Shown here one piece after another: positions 24,476 through 31,978 of a stretch of DNA of 37,186 nt. Position 1 is the first letter of the stretch, and each line of letters starts with the position of its first letter. Location of the stretch: contig SFTJ01000022.1 in assembly GCA_004563195.1 (NCBI GenBank), positions 1-37,186 of the forward strand, read 5' to 3'. Position numbers and translations under genes: made by a program. This stretch comes from a bacterium (lineage in GTDB: Bacteria; Bacteroidota; Bacteroidia; Bacteroidales; Muribaculaceae). The notes under the pieces were generated by a model. The model made no database searches and was not told the origin of the DNA. It saw only the letters and a program-made list of their open reading frames with translations.

Positions 24476-25356
24476 AGATAAACATAACATCTGCACTAAT
24501 TGAAAAATTGATTAGCCTACGCGACGGTAAATGGATTCCGGCAAGCCGACTCAAGGGCTTATGGGTAGAAGAGTTGCTTAGCGAAGGTGTGATAATCAGC
24601 AAGTCTCAAGGCACTCGGCGAATGCTATACGCACCCGATGGTAGTGCATTCTGTCGAGCCCTGTCGATGATTGACGAAAGCCTTGCCAACTTGGAGCACA
24701 TATATGAACTTTTGCAGACAAAAGACCATAACCGCTCTGCGCAGGCAACTGCAACAGGCAATTCCAAACTTATAGCAATGCGTTCATGTCCGGGATTTCT
24801 CGTTAATTCTTTTCAGCCAATAGTATGTGCTTTGAATGCCAAAGAATTTGTTGTCGCTCCACAAGAAGGCAGTATGATTTTTGTTACCGATTGGCAGCAA
24901 TTCTCTATTCCGACCGATGTGGTGGTGGTAGGCATTGAAAATATGGAAAATTTTAGAATGATTCGAAAACAACGAGCGTTGTTCGAACATTCGATTGGTA
25001 AAGATCCATTACTATTTGTTTCTCGCTATCCACAATCGTCCGACCTTCGTAAGTGGTTGCAGATGATACCCAACAGATATGTTCATTTTGGCGATTTTGA
25101 CCTTGCCGGCATAAATATTTTTCTTACCGAATTTCATGTGCATCTGCCGGGTCGCGCATCTTTCCTCATTCCAGATGATATTGAAAAACGATTGCAAAAA
25201 GGATCAAATCAACGCTATCAAAACCAATATCAACACTTTCATAATCTCCAAACTGATATTCCTTCGCTACAACACCTAATTCACTTGATTCACACACTCC
25301 ATAGGTGTTATGATCAAGAAGGATATATCGAAGATGCGCCTTATGATAACTACTAA
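24472..25356 (+). CDS. jetD: Wadjet JetD / MksG-like Toprim nuclease
   Basis: The 294-aa protein has an N-terminal winged-helix-like part (about 1-65) and a C-terminal Toprim domain of the DUF2220/JetD kind. The Toprim glutamate is in VVVGIENMENF (Glu156), and the paired aspartates are in HFGDFDLAGI (Asp208, Asp210), the DxD-x2-G motif. JetD is related to topoisomerase VI-type Toprim proteins and cuts the circular DNA captured by JetABC. At 294 aa it is shorter than many JetD proteins (which I recall as nearer 350-400), mostly in the N-terminal arm. The ATGA overlap with jetC couples translation. No strong terminator follows; the AT-rich DnaA-box region starts about 75 nt later. Confidence 0.85.
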   Translation: MKINITSALIEKLISLRDGKWIPASRLKGLWVEELLSEGVIISKSQGTRRMLYAPDGSAFCRALSMIDESLANLEHIYELLQTKDHNRSAQATATGNSKLIAMRSCPGFLVNSFQPIVCALNAKEFVVAPQEGSMIFVTDWQQFSIPTDVVVVGIENMENFRMIRKQRALFEHSIGKDPLLFVSRYPQSSDLRKWLQMIPNRYVHFGDFDLAGINIFLTEFHVHLPGRASFLIPDDIEKRLQKGSNQRYQNQYQHFHNLQTDIPSLQHLIHLIHTLHRCYDQEGYIEDAPYDNY

Positions 25357-25696
25357 TACCAAACTCAATAAACAAGATTACATAAAAATATAGCTCATAT
25401 TTTGCGTTTTCAACAGTTGTGTTTTTGGTTGTGGATAAACTGTAATATTTGTTATTGCGGGCTTGTGTTTATTTCTTGAAAATCATAGTTATCAACAGGT
25501 TGTTGATAATAATATAATTGATTAATATTTAGAATATTGTATAGTGATATTAACGGGAATTTCACAAGTTTATCAACAATTATGAACAATTTGCTACAAA
25601 CACTCTCGAAGTTTATTAAAAACTTATTAATTTTGCGCTACAAATCGAGAATTACATATAGAGAAGAAGAAAATAATATATAGATTTAACACCCCA
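25357..25696. other. AT-rich gap with DnaA-box cluster A
   Basis: No gene is seen in these 340 nt. Four DnaA-box-like 9-mers are present. TGTGGATAA (25430-25438) is a perfect box on the minus strand. TTATCAACA occurs at 25489-25497 and 25570-25578 on the plus strand, and its complement TGTTGATAA at 25501-25509. The middle two form a mirror pair 3 nt apart. The gap also carries the MscS promoter -7 element. Function as origin half, titration site or DnaA-controlled promoter is inference. Confidence 0.6.
25628..25635 (+). promoter_or_regulatory. -7 element of the MscS gene promoter
   Basis: TAATTTTG matches TAnnTTTG exactly, about 60 nt before the start codon. A good -33 TTTG is missing at the proper distance. 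The nearest DnaA-like box ends 49 nt upstream of it, so DnaA could influence this promoter. Confidence 0.5.
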
Positions 25697-28528
25697 ATGA
25701 AGAATTATCTTTTACGCATAGCGATAGTGCTCGGAGCGCTGATGATGACTGTGACGGCGCAAGGAGTGCTCAAGGAAAAGAATTTTCAGCAGACACTCAA
25801 TGTGCTCAGAGCCGAATTGGAACAGAATTATCTGAAGCAAAAAGTGATAATGGCTACGTATGAACAGCGTGCACAGGCTCAGCACGACCAACTCATACTC
25901 ACCATGCAGAAATGTAATCAGATATCACTTATTCTCTACTCTCAGAAGGAAGGTTTTACCTTCGATATGGCTTATGCTTGCCAGCAGGCTACCGACATAT
26001 ATAAAAGCACAAAAATGTCGACTCTGCCATACGATAAGATACGCCAGATGATGAGTGGCGAGATAGAGCGCTACGATTTGCTCATCAACACTCTCGAAGA
26101 ATTGCCACCTTCGCTCAAGATGCAAGCCTTGAAGAACAAAAAAAAGAGTTTGCGTCGCAATAAAAAACTGCAAGTAGACACCACACGCATCAATATGATG
26201 CTTGAGCGCTTAGATAGTATAGCTCTTGCCAATGGCGAAGATCCATTTGTGCTCAACGAGTCGGAGGAAGAAAGTCGTAATGAGTGTATTATCTATGCCA
26301 AGGCACTTCGCAACAATATGGCGCGAATGATGACTAAGATGGATAAAGACGTAAAACACTATGAGAGAATATCGAAGAATGTGGAGGACCTCAACAATTA
26401 TGCTCTCAAAAAATATGAAACTTTGCGTCAAAACATATTTAATAATCGAGGCGACAATTACTTGAAAGTACTTATGAGGCTGCCTAAGTCGTTCGATTAT
26501 TACAACAAAGAGATTTCTGAAAAATACTCTGCATTTGCAGGACCTAAAAAGACCAAACAAGGATTTATACAAGACAACAAATCACAGTGGCGTGGTAAAA
26601 TCATACCGCTCACATCGGTGTTTATTTTTATATATGTATTTATTTCTTCGGTGCTTAGTTATGTGATTATACGCTGGCTTCTGCCTAACAAAATACGCAG
26701 CAAAGAAAATTTCAAGAAGAAAGAACCGGTGCTTTTGGTGGCATGCGGGTTTATTATATTCATGATATCCGTATCGATAATAAGAAATTTCTTGTTCAAT
26801 AATTTCTTGATAATGTCGACAGGGCTGTTGCTCGAATTTTCATGGCTTGTGGTGTTTATACTGCTATCGCTGCTTTTCCGCCTCAATGGCGACCAAATAA
26901 AGGAAGGCACCAAGCAATATACACCGTTCTTGCTTATGGCATTTATAGTGATAGCATTCCGCATAGTGTTTATTCCTAACAACACCGTAAACCTCATATT
27001 CCCGCCCATTATATTGCTTTTCACTATATGGCAAGGACGCGTGCTGCGCAAACGCTCGGTAAACATTCCGGGCACCGACTTGCTGTTCAGCAGCATATCG
27101 CTTGTGGCAATGATTTTGGCTTGTGCGCTGTCGTTTATAGGCTACACATTGCTCGCCGTGGAAGTGATGATATGGTGGACATTCCAGTTGGCAAGCATTC
27201 AAACCATATTGTTCTTCTACGACATAAGCCGCATATATGAGAAAAAATATATCATAAAACAGTTGCAGAAGCAATATAAGCGCGCTCATGGTGGAAAATT
27301 GCCTACCACTCCTATAAAGGAACTCATAGAATCGCTTGAGCAAAAATTGCTTACCGCACAAACTCAAGAAGAAAAAGATGAGATAACCAAGCAAATAGAA
27401 GAAAACACTATAAAACTCAATAAGACCGTATACAAACTTCAGGAAAACATACGCAACAATATGGCTAAGGGCGAATATATAGATAAAACCTATTTCTTCG
27501 ACCTCATAAATATAGCCACAATCCCTATCACTGCAGTGGTGTCGGTGTTGCTTAGCTTGTATATGGCAGCCGACCTGTTTGATATGAACGACTTGTTCAT
27601 ATCTTACCTTTCGTATAACTTCATCGACACCTCATTCTTGAAATTGTCGATTATCAAGATATGCTTCGTGATATCACTCTTCTTTGTGTTTAAATACGTC
27701 AACTATGCAGGTCATGCACTCTATAAGTCGGTGCACAAGAAGCGCATAGAGATAAAGATGGAAGCAGAGCGAAAAATTATGGAAGCACAAGGTGTGGAAA
27801 CCGACAACATACTTCCACCCAGCACCAACACCACTCTTGCCAACAACATTATCACCATACTTGTGTGGGGCAGCTATTTTATATTCATACTCTATATGCT
27901 CAATGTGCCCAAGAGCGGCATCACCATCATCACCACCGGTCTTGCCACCGGTATGGGTTTTGCTATGAAGGACTTGCTCGAAAACTTCTTCTACGGCCTG
28001 TCGCTGATGACCGGTAGAATACGCATAGGCGACTTTATAGAGTGCGACGGTATAGCAGGTAAGGTGGATTCAATCACCTATCAGAGTACCCAGATAGTTA
28101 CCAACGATGGTTGTGTGATAGCATTCTTGAATTCACAGCTATTCACCAAAAACTTCAAGAACCTCACCCGCAACCACAAATATGAACTAATTAAGGTGCC
28201 TATAGGAGTATCCTACGGCACCAATGTGCAAGAAGTGCGCGAATTGCTCATCAATAGCATTAACCAACTCATCGACACTAAGAAAGAAAATTCACCCAAC
28301 CTCATTAAGGCAGGCAGCACCGTAAAAGTGAGCTTCTCCGACTTCGGCGACAGCAGTGTGAACCTAACAGTGCTATTGTGGGTGCTTGTGGAAGAAAAAA
28401 TAGGCTTTATGTCGGAAGTGAAAGAGAATATCTATAACACTCTCAACCAACATAATATAGAAATTCCTTTCCCGCAACAGGACATACACATTCGCGACAC
28501 CGTGAATCTGCCTATAAGCACCAAATAA
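25697..28528 (+). CDS. Large MscS-family mechanosensitive channel
   Basis: At 943 aa this belongs to the large MscK/MscM-like class. A signal peptide (MKNYLLRIAIVLGALMMTVTAQG) is followed by a helical periplasmic domain (to about 300). Several membrane helices come next, with a coiled-coil insert around 510-585 (PTTPIKELIESLEQKL and beyond). The MscS core follows: the pore helix region IITTGLATGMGFAMKDLLENFFYG, the beta-domain GRIRIGDFIECDGIAGKVDSI, and the C-terminal vestibule. Such channels release solutes on hypo-osmotic shock. It is transcribed toward a SpoU-type methyltransferase gene and shares a bidirectional terminator with it. It is flanked by DnaA-box clusters, which is unusual for a channel gene. 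Confidence 0.9.
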   Translation: MKNYLLRIAIVLGALMMTVTAQGVLKEKNFQQTLNVLRAELEQNYLKQKVIMATYEQRAQAQHDQLILTMQKCNQISLILYSQKEGFTFDMAYACQQATDIYKSTKMSTLPYDKIRQMMSGEIERYDLLINTLEELPPSLKMQALKNKKKSLRRNKKLQVDTTRINMMLERLDSIALANGEDPFVLNESEEESRNECIIYAKALRNNMARMMTKMDKDVKHYERISKNVEDLNNYALKKYETLRQNIFNNRGDNYLKVLMRLPKSFDYYNKEISEKYSAFAGPKKTKQGFIQDNKSQWRGKIIPLTSVFIFIYVFISSVLSYVIIRWLLPNKIRSKENFKKKEPVLLVACGFIIFMISVSIIRNFLFNNFLIMSTGLLLEFSWLVVFILLSLLFRLNGDQIKEGTKQYTPFLLMAFIVIAFRIVFIPNNTVNLIFPPIILLFTIWQGRVLRKRSVNIPGTDLLFSSISLVAMILACALSFIGYTLLAVEVMIWWTFQLASIQTILFFYDISRIYEKKYIIKQLQKQYKRAHGGKLPTTPIKELIESLEQKLLTAQTQEEKDEITKQIEENTIKLNKTVYKLQENIRNNMAKGEYIDKTYFFDLINIATIPITAVVSVLLSLYMAADLFDMNDLFISYLSYNFIDTSFLKLSIIKICFVISLFFVFKYVNYAGHALYKSVHKKRIEIKMEAERKIMEAQGVETDNILPPSTNTTLANNIITILVWGSYFIFILYMLNVPKSGITIITTGLATGMGFAMKDLLENFFYGLSLMTGRIRIGDFIECDGIAGKVDSITYQSTQIVTNDGCVIAFLNSQLFTKNFKNLTRNHKYELIKVPIGVSYGTNVQEVRELLINSINQLIDTKKENSPNLIKAGSTVKVSFSDFGDSSVNLTVLLWVLVEEKIGFMSEVKENIYNTLNQHNIEIPFPQQDIHIRDTVNLPISTK

Positions 28529-28541
28529 TAATATCAATACT

Positions 28542-28593
28542 AAAAAAAAGGCTGTATCCCAATGAATGTTTGTTTCAGGATACAGCCTTTTTT
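28542..28593. terminator. Bidirectional rho-independent terminator
   Basis: A-run plus GGCTGTATCC (28542-28559) pairs with GGATACAGCC plus T-run (28778 is not involved; arms are 28550-28559 and 28578-28587, T at 28588-28593). Inside the 18-nt loop TGAA and TTCA can pair further. T-runs follow the stem on both strands, so it ends both the channel gene and the converging methyltransferase gene. Confidence 0.9.
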
Positions 28594-28617
28594 ATACTTA
28601 AATGGATAATATTTACA

Positions 28618-29163
28618 CTACCTATTGAGATTCTTAAAAGCCTTAAAGAAGTCCCACATTACCAGTCCGGCGGTAATCGACACATTGAGAGAATGTTTGG
28701 TGCCACACTGAGGCAACTCTATGCAATAATCACTGGCATCTATCACCTCCTGCTTCACACCCTTCACCTCATTGCCAAGCACCACGGCATAATGCTCACA
28801 AGTGTTGATAGTAAATTGTGGAAGACTTATGCTATTGTGCACTTGCTCGATAGAGCATATTTTATAACCTTTGCACTTGAGATCATTTACACATTGCATA
28901 ACATCATCGTAGTGAGTCCAACTCACCGAATCTTCGGCGCCAAGGGCTGTTTTATGTATATCGGGATGAGGAGGAGTGGCAGTAATGCCGCACAGATAGA
29001 TATGCTCCACCACAAAAGCATCGGCTGTGCGAAACATACTTCCTATATTGTTGAGACTGCGAACATCGTCGAGTATCACCACAAGCGGTATCTTTTCGGC
29101 TTTCTTAAATTCTTCGCACGTTATGCGCTGCAACTCGAGCATGCTCTTCTTCTTGTTGTCCAT
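28618..29163 (-). CDS. SpoU/TrmH-family RNA 2'-O-methyltransferase
   Basis: The 181-aa knotted-fold (SPOUT) enzyme methylates a ribose 2'-OH in tRNA or rRNA using SAM. The three SpoU motifs are clear: motif 1 LDDVRSLNNIGSMFRTAD with the catalytic-type Asn and Arg, motif 2 YAVVLGNEVKGV, and motif 3 IELPQCGTKHSLNVSITAG. No extra N-terminal RNA-binding domain is present, as in short TrmL/TrmH-like members, so the target base is not predicted. A TTG at 29175 is in frame, but the ATG at 29161-29163 is preferred. A consensus promoter sits 50 nt upstream, with its -33 region next to a DnaA box. The gene converges on the MscS channel gene. Confidence 0.9.
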   Translation of the reverse strand: MDNKKKSMLELQRITCEEFKKAEKIPLVVILDDVRSLNNIGSMFRTADAFVVEHIYLCGITATPPHPDIHKTALGAEDSVSWTHYDDVMQCVNDLKCKGYKICSIEQVHNSISLPQFTINTCEHYAVVLGNEVKGVKQEVIDASDYCIELPQCGTKHSLNVSITAGLVMWDFFKAFKNLNR

Positions 29164-29735
29164 AAGCTCTCTCAATTGTTATTTGTTGTTAGTTTAGAGT
29201 TTTTCTCTTTGCAAAAGTAACCATTATTTTTCACTATTCACAACTTGTGGAAAACTCTGTGAATACACCCGAATAACTTTTATAAAACTAAGTGATAATA
29301 TATTTTGAAATTACGATGTTTTGTACAAATATATTTTTCTTTCATATAATCAAAATTATTTATCACAAGGTTTTCATAATAGAATCCACCGCCCGGAGAA
29401 GGGTAATTAACAAGGTTATCACTATAAACTTATGAGTTAGCATAGTTTTTCACAACTTGTGGATAAACCTGTTAAAGCGTTTATTCTAAGCATTTTATAA
29501 TTTAATAACTTGTTAATACTCGTTTTCTCTACGATTAATAACTAAAAAAGCAATATTTAGGCCAAAAAGTTATCATCGCTTTTAACAGGCATAATAGTAG
29601 TAGTTATAATTTGTTTTTTAAAAAAAGAAAAAGAAAAAAATAATAATAACGACTTGTGGAAATGTGTATAACATCAAAATATAGTAATGATTTAAATATA
29701 CTACACTATAACTTCTCCTATTACTACTACGGCTG
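29164..29735. other. AT-rich gap with DnaA-box cluster B, candidate oriC
   Basis: This 572-nt gene-free stretch holds matches to the DnaA consensus TTWTNCACA: 29246-29254 (minus), 29446-29454 (plus), 29458-29466 (minus, the perfect TTATCCACA) and 29663-29671 (minus). Near-matches lie at 29234-29242 and 29655-29663. The 15-mer TTCACAACTTGTGGA occurs twice (from 29238 and 29450). A purine-rich A-tract (about 29620-29640) with TAG/TAA trinucleotide runs (29592-29603, 29641-29649) would melt easily. These are the usual ingredients of an origin. dnaA is not in the window and gene orientation here converges rather than diverges, so the call is tentative. Confidence 0.5.
29212..29243 (-). promoter_or_regulatory. 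Promoter of the SpoU-family methyltransferase gene
   Basis: On the minus strand TACTTTTG (29212-29219) fits TAnnTTTG. TTG (29241-29243) is 21 nt upstream. A DnaA-box-like 9-mer (29246-29254) abuts the -33 element, so bound DnaA could affect initiation. Confidence 0.6.
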
Positions 29736-30359
29736 TTAAATAGAGAAGCAGCGGCTCATATTAAGAGAAACGGCTTGTATAAGATGAGAAGTGGGTATAC
29801 CTAAAGTAGAAGAAATGGTGTTGGTTACAAAATCGATTGATTGGTGGCTTTCGTCGGTTTCGATAAGCAGGCGGTCGATGGGAGTGTTGATAAGCGATTG
29901 GGCGTTGAATAACGGCCCGTAGGAGATTAAAAAATCTTCTTTGAGTAAAGTATCAAGTACGGTGGGTTTGGCGCGAAATCCGTGAATTATCCACTTCTGC
30001 GAGGGCTTTATGGTTTTGTGCAGAGCTATGATTTCCTGCCAGGCGCGAACGCAGTGCACTATGAGTGGTTTTTGATACTTTTCGGAGAGCAGCACTTGGC
30101 GCATCATCACGCTTTGCTGCACATCGATGGGAGTGGCTATGGCTTTATCGATGCCGCACTCTCCCACTGCCAACACATTGCCGAGTTGCAGAAGCTGCTC
30201 CAGACGCAAAAAGAGGCTTTCTGTGGCGTTTTCGGCATTCCATGGGTGAATACCTGCCGAATAGTGCAAAGAGCTGTTTACGGCGTCGCTAAGGCTATTG
30301 ATATTGATTATAGCATTGCTCGCCGAAGCATCGTGAGTGTGGCAGTCGATAATATTCAT
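29736..30359 (-). CDS. TatD-family metal-dependent hydrolase
   Basis: The 207-aa TIM-barrel protein has the two-metal ligands of TatD nucleases: DCHTHD (His7, His9), VGECGID (Glu67), LIVHCVRAW (His102), IIHGFRA (His126) and IETDES (Asp169). TatD proteins are 3'-5' exonucleases or deoxyribonuclease-like phosphoesterases. At 207 aa it is somewhat shorter than the roughly 260-aa classical TatD, matching a compact Bacteroidales form seen at rnpA loci. It is the last gene of the rnpA-yidD-tatD set, 27 nt after yidD. Its stop is at the edge of the DnaA-box region. The biological substrate is unknown. Confidence 0.85.
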   Translation of the reverse strand: MNIIDCHTHDASASNAIININSLSDAVNSSLHYSAGIHPWNAENATESLFLRLEQLLQLGNVLAVGECGIDKAIATPIDVQQSVMMRQVLLSEKYQKPLIVHCVRAWQEIIALHKTIKPSQKWIIHGFRAKPTVLDTLLKEDFLISYGPLFNAQSLINTPIDRLLIETDESHQSIDFVTNTISSTLGIPTSHLIQAVSLNMSRCFSI

Positions 30360-30386
30360 ATTGCGTATGAAAAAAATACTATAATA

Positions 30387-30608
30387 TCAAGGCACCGGGT
30401 CGTATCCGCTTCCACCCCAGGGATGGCAGCGAGCTATGCGCTTAATGGCAAGCCATGTGCCTTTGAAAGGGCCGTATTTGGTGATAGCTTCCACTGCATA
30501 TTGGCTGCAAGTGGGTGTGTAGCGACAGCAAGGCGGAAAGAGCGGCGAAATGCACTTTCGGTAGAACTGTATGAGCAATATGAGCAATGTGGAGAGCAGA
30601 TGTTTCAT
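30387..30608 (-). CDS. yidD: Membrane protein insertion efficiency factor YidD
   Basis: The 73-aa protein carries the YidD signature: IQFYRKCISPLFPPCCRY, then TPTCSQYAVEAI with the conserved cysteines, a KYGPFKG turn, and RIARCHPWGGSGYDPVP at the C-terminus. YidD is a small membrane-associated helper that aids YidC-dependent insertion. A longer reading to 30731 exists, but it lies wholly inside rnpA. The ATG at 30606-30608, 10 nt after the rnpA stop, gives the normal length and start. The rnpA-yidD order is conserved across bacteria and often lies near oriC. Confidence 0.93.
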   Translation of the reverse strand: MKHLLSTLLILLIQFYRKCISPLFPPCCRYTPTCSQYAVEAITKYGPFKGTWLAIKRIARCHPWGGSGYDPVP

Positions 30609-30618
30609 AACACTAAGC

Positions 30619-31017
30619 TTATTGATGCTTGTAGTCAGCAATAATTTCGGCAAGCGAGGTGAGTGCATTCTTGAGTTTTTCTTCCACGAGAGCGTAGTCG
30701 CAAATATTGTCGTGCATATAGATGATGGCAATATTCACCGAAAGCGAGTTTTGCTTGAGGATAGGTAGAAATATGTCGCGATTGAGGCGATAAGCTTCGC
30801 GAATGCGTCGGCGCATAAGCACGCGGTCCACAGCGTGGCGAATTTTGCGCTTAGGCACCGAAATATAAAACTGAGCCGGCGTGCCCTTGAAAGGCTCTAT
30901 GGTGTAGATAAGGCGAATGGGATATGACTTTACCGAATTGTTTTTTGAAGCAAAAAGATCTTCGATAGTCTTCTTGCTGCAAAGTTTTTCGTATTTATAA
31001 AGTCGTAGTCCTTTCAT
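30619..31017 (-). CDS. rnpA: Ribonuclease P protein component
   Basis: RnpA is the small basic protein that helps the RNase P RNA trim the 5' leader of tRNA precursors. The 132-aa sequence has the F-x-x-LF start (KKTIEDLFASKN), a central FYISVPKRKI strand, and the RNR-type motif RVLMRRRIREAYRLN (about 65-79) that binds RNA. It heads rnpA-yidD-tatD. In related Bacteroidales I expect hemD or rpmH-type neighbours upstream, but here the upstream gene is a broken dnaE piece, pointing to rearrangement. Upstream on the minus strand the region is AT-rich with a TAACTTTT-like element, and no full promoter is clear. Confidence 0.93.
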   Translation of the reverse strand: MKGLRLYKYEKLCSKKTIEDLFASKNNSVKSYPIRLIYTIEPFKGTPAQFYISVPKRKIRHAVDRVLMRRRIREAYRLNRDIFLPILKQNSLSVNIAIIYMHDNICDYALVEEKLKNALTSLAEIIADYKHQ

Positions 31018-31056
31018 AATAAAAACATCAAGTGTGATAAAAAGTTATCAAAATTA

Positions 31057-31536
31057 CTAAAAAAATGGGACATCACAGCAAACGATGTCCCAATATTTTG
31101 ATATAAAACGGGTACATGGCCCTACTCTCAACCGGCAAGTAAAAATTCGCACCCGAGCACTCCTACAATAAATATGGCTGTGAAGTGCATTATTAAATAG
31201 GGGAATATTTTCATACCCATTATCTATCACTTCTTTGAAATCGGCGCAAGCGTTCTTGGTAAGCTTCTTGTCCTCCTTTGCACCTGGTGCGACATACAGT
31301 TCACAACCAATGATAGGCTTAAAAGGTTTCTTCCCCTTCTGCCGTCTTTCATTGTTGATACGAGAAACATAGTCGAAAAACTCCATCACGCCAAACATGT
31401 TACCATTGTCAGTAATAGCTACGCCGGGCATCTTTTCTTTGATGGCAGCATCAACCAGTTCCTTTATGCTGGCGCATCCATCATTTATTGAATAATGGGA
31501 GTGCACATTCAGATGTACAAAATTTTGAGTTCTCAT
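31057..31536 (-). pseudogene. N-terminal fragment of DNA polymerase III alpha subunit (DnaE)
   Basis: The first 100 or so residues are a DnaE PHP-domain start: FVHLNVHSHYSINDG, then ASIKELVDAAIKEKMPGVAITDNGNMFG and FKPIIGCELYVAPG. After about residue 108 the sequence stops resembling DnaE (IPLFNNALHSHIYCRSAR and onward), and the frame runs through a terminator hairpin at 31060-31091 before its stop. Real DnaE exceeds 1000 aa, so this is under a tenth of the gene. It may be a remnant from recombination or a decayed captured copy; a short PHP protein with its own role is less likely. It lies 18 nt after the small unknown gene. Confidence 0.75.
31060..31091 (-). terminator. Rho-independent terminator between the accessory island and rnpA
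   Basis: GGGACATC (31067-31074) and GATGTCCC (31084-31091) form a perfect 8-bp stem with a 9-nt loop. On the minus strand ATTTTTTT follows. It ends transcripts from the dnaE fragment before rnpA. Confidence 0.75.
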
Positions 31537-31554
31537 ATTTGTTCTATTTTATTA

Positions 31555-31863
31555 TTAATCCCTTAAATAACAATAATATTTACGGAACAGATCAAGTCCC
31601 TGCTCGATTCTTCGTCTCTCATCTTCTGTATATGAAGCTGCATACTTCAACAACTCAAAGGCATCAGCCATCATCTGAATGGTCTTGTTCCATTTCCGCA
31701 TATCATCGAAGTCTGGCGGATAACCATGCTTGTCAAGAGCTTTGAATGCTTGTAAGCGAGTTTCTATAATCTGTGACAAAGTATGATAAGTGTTCCATAC
31801 CTCTTCAATAGGGTAGTCATGTTTGTGACTCCATTTTTCTGTGTTGTCTGTTTTTCTTTTCAT
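31555..31863 (-). CDS. Small helical protein of unknown function
   Basis: This 102-aa protein is soluble, charged and probably all-helical, with no signal peptide or membrane segment. It begins KRKTDNTEKWSHKHDYPI and has a tryptophan/tyrosine-rich first half, then ASYTEDERRRIEQGLDLFRK near the end. I do not recognise a family. It precedes the dnaE fragment by 18 nt on the same strand, so both were probably one transcript. A hairpin terminator (31921-31950) separates it from the upstream operon, so it needs its own promoter, which I could not identify. Confidence 0.55.
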   Translation of the reverse strand: MKRKTDNTEKWSHKHDYPIEEVWNTYHTLSQIIETRLQAFKALDKHGYPPDFDDMRKWNKTIQMMADAFELLKYAASYTEDERRRIEQGLDLFRKYYCYLRD

Positions 31864-31920
31864 TATACTCGCAAAAAATCATTTTTCCCAAATTGTACGA
31901 ATTGTGGTGCAAAATAAACA

Positions 31921-31950
31921 AAGACCTCTGCCAACTGGTGGCAGAGGCCT
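31921..31950 (-). terminator. Terminator of the WYL operon
   Basis: CCTCTGCCA (31925-31933) and TGGCAGAGG (31939-31947) are perfect 9-bp arms with a 5-nt loop, extended by AAG/CTT after one mismatch. On the minus strand the tail reads TCTTTGTTTATTTTG. It lies 29 nt after the last gene of the five-gene operon. Confidence 0.75.
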
Positions 31951-31978
31951 TTGGGATTTATTGAAAAAGTTGTCTTTT

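Noticed and set aside
7570..29735. Using strand-wise G/C imbalance of genes to place the origin
   Set aside because: By eye, coding strands in both orientations look C-rich, so codon preference hides any replication skew; the whole chromosome is needed.
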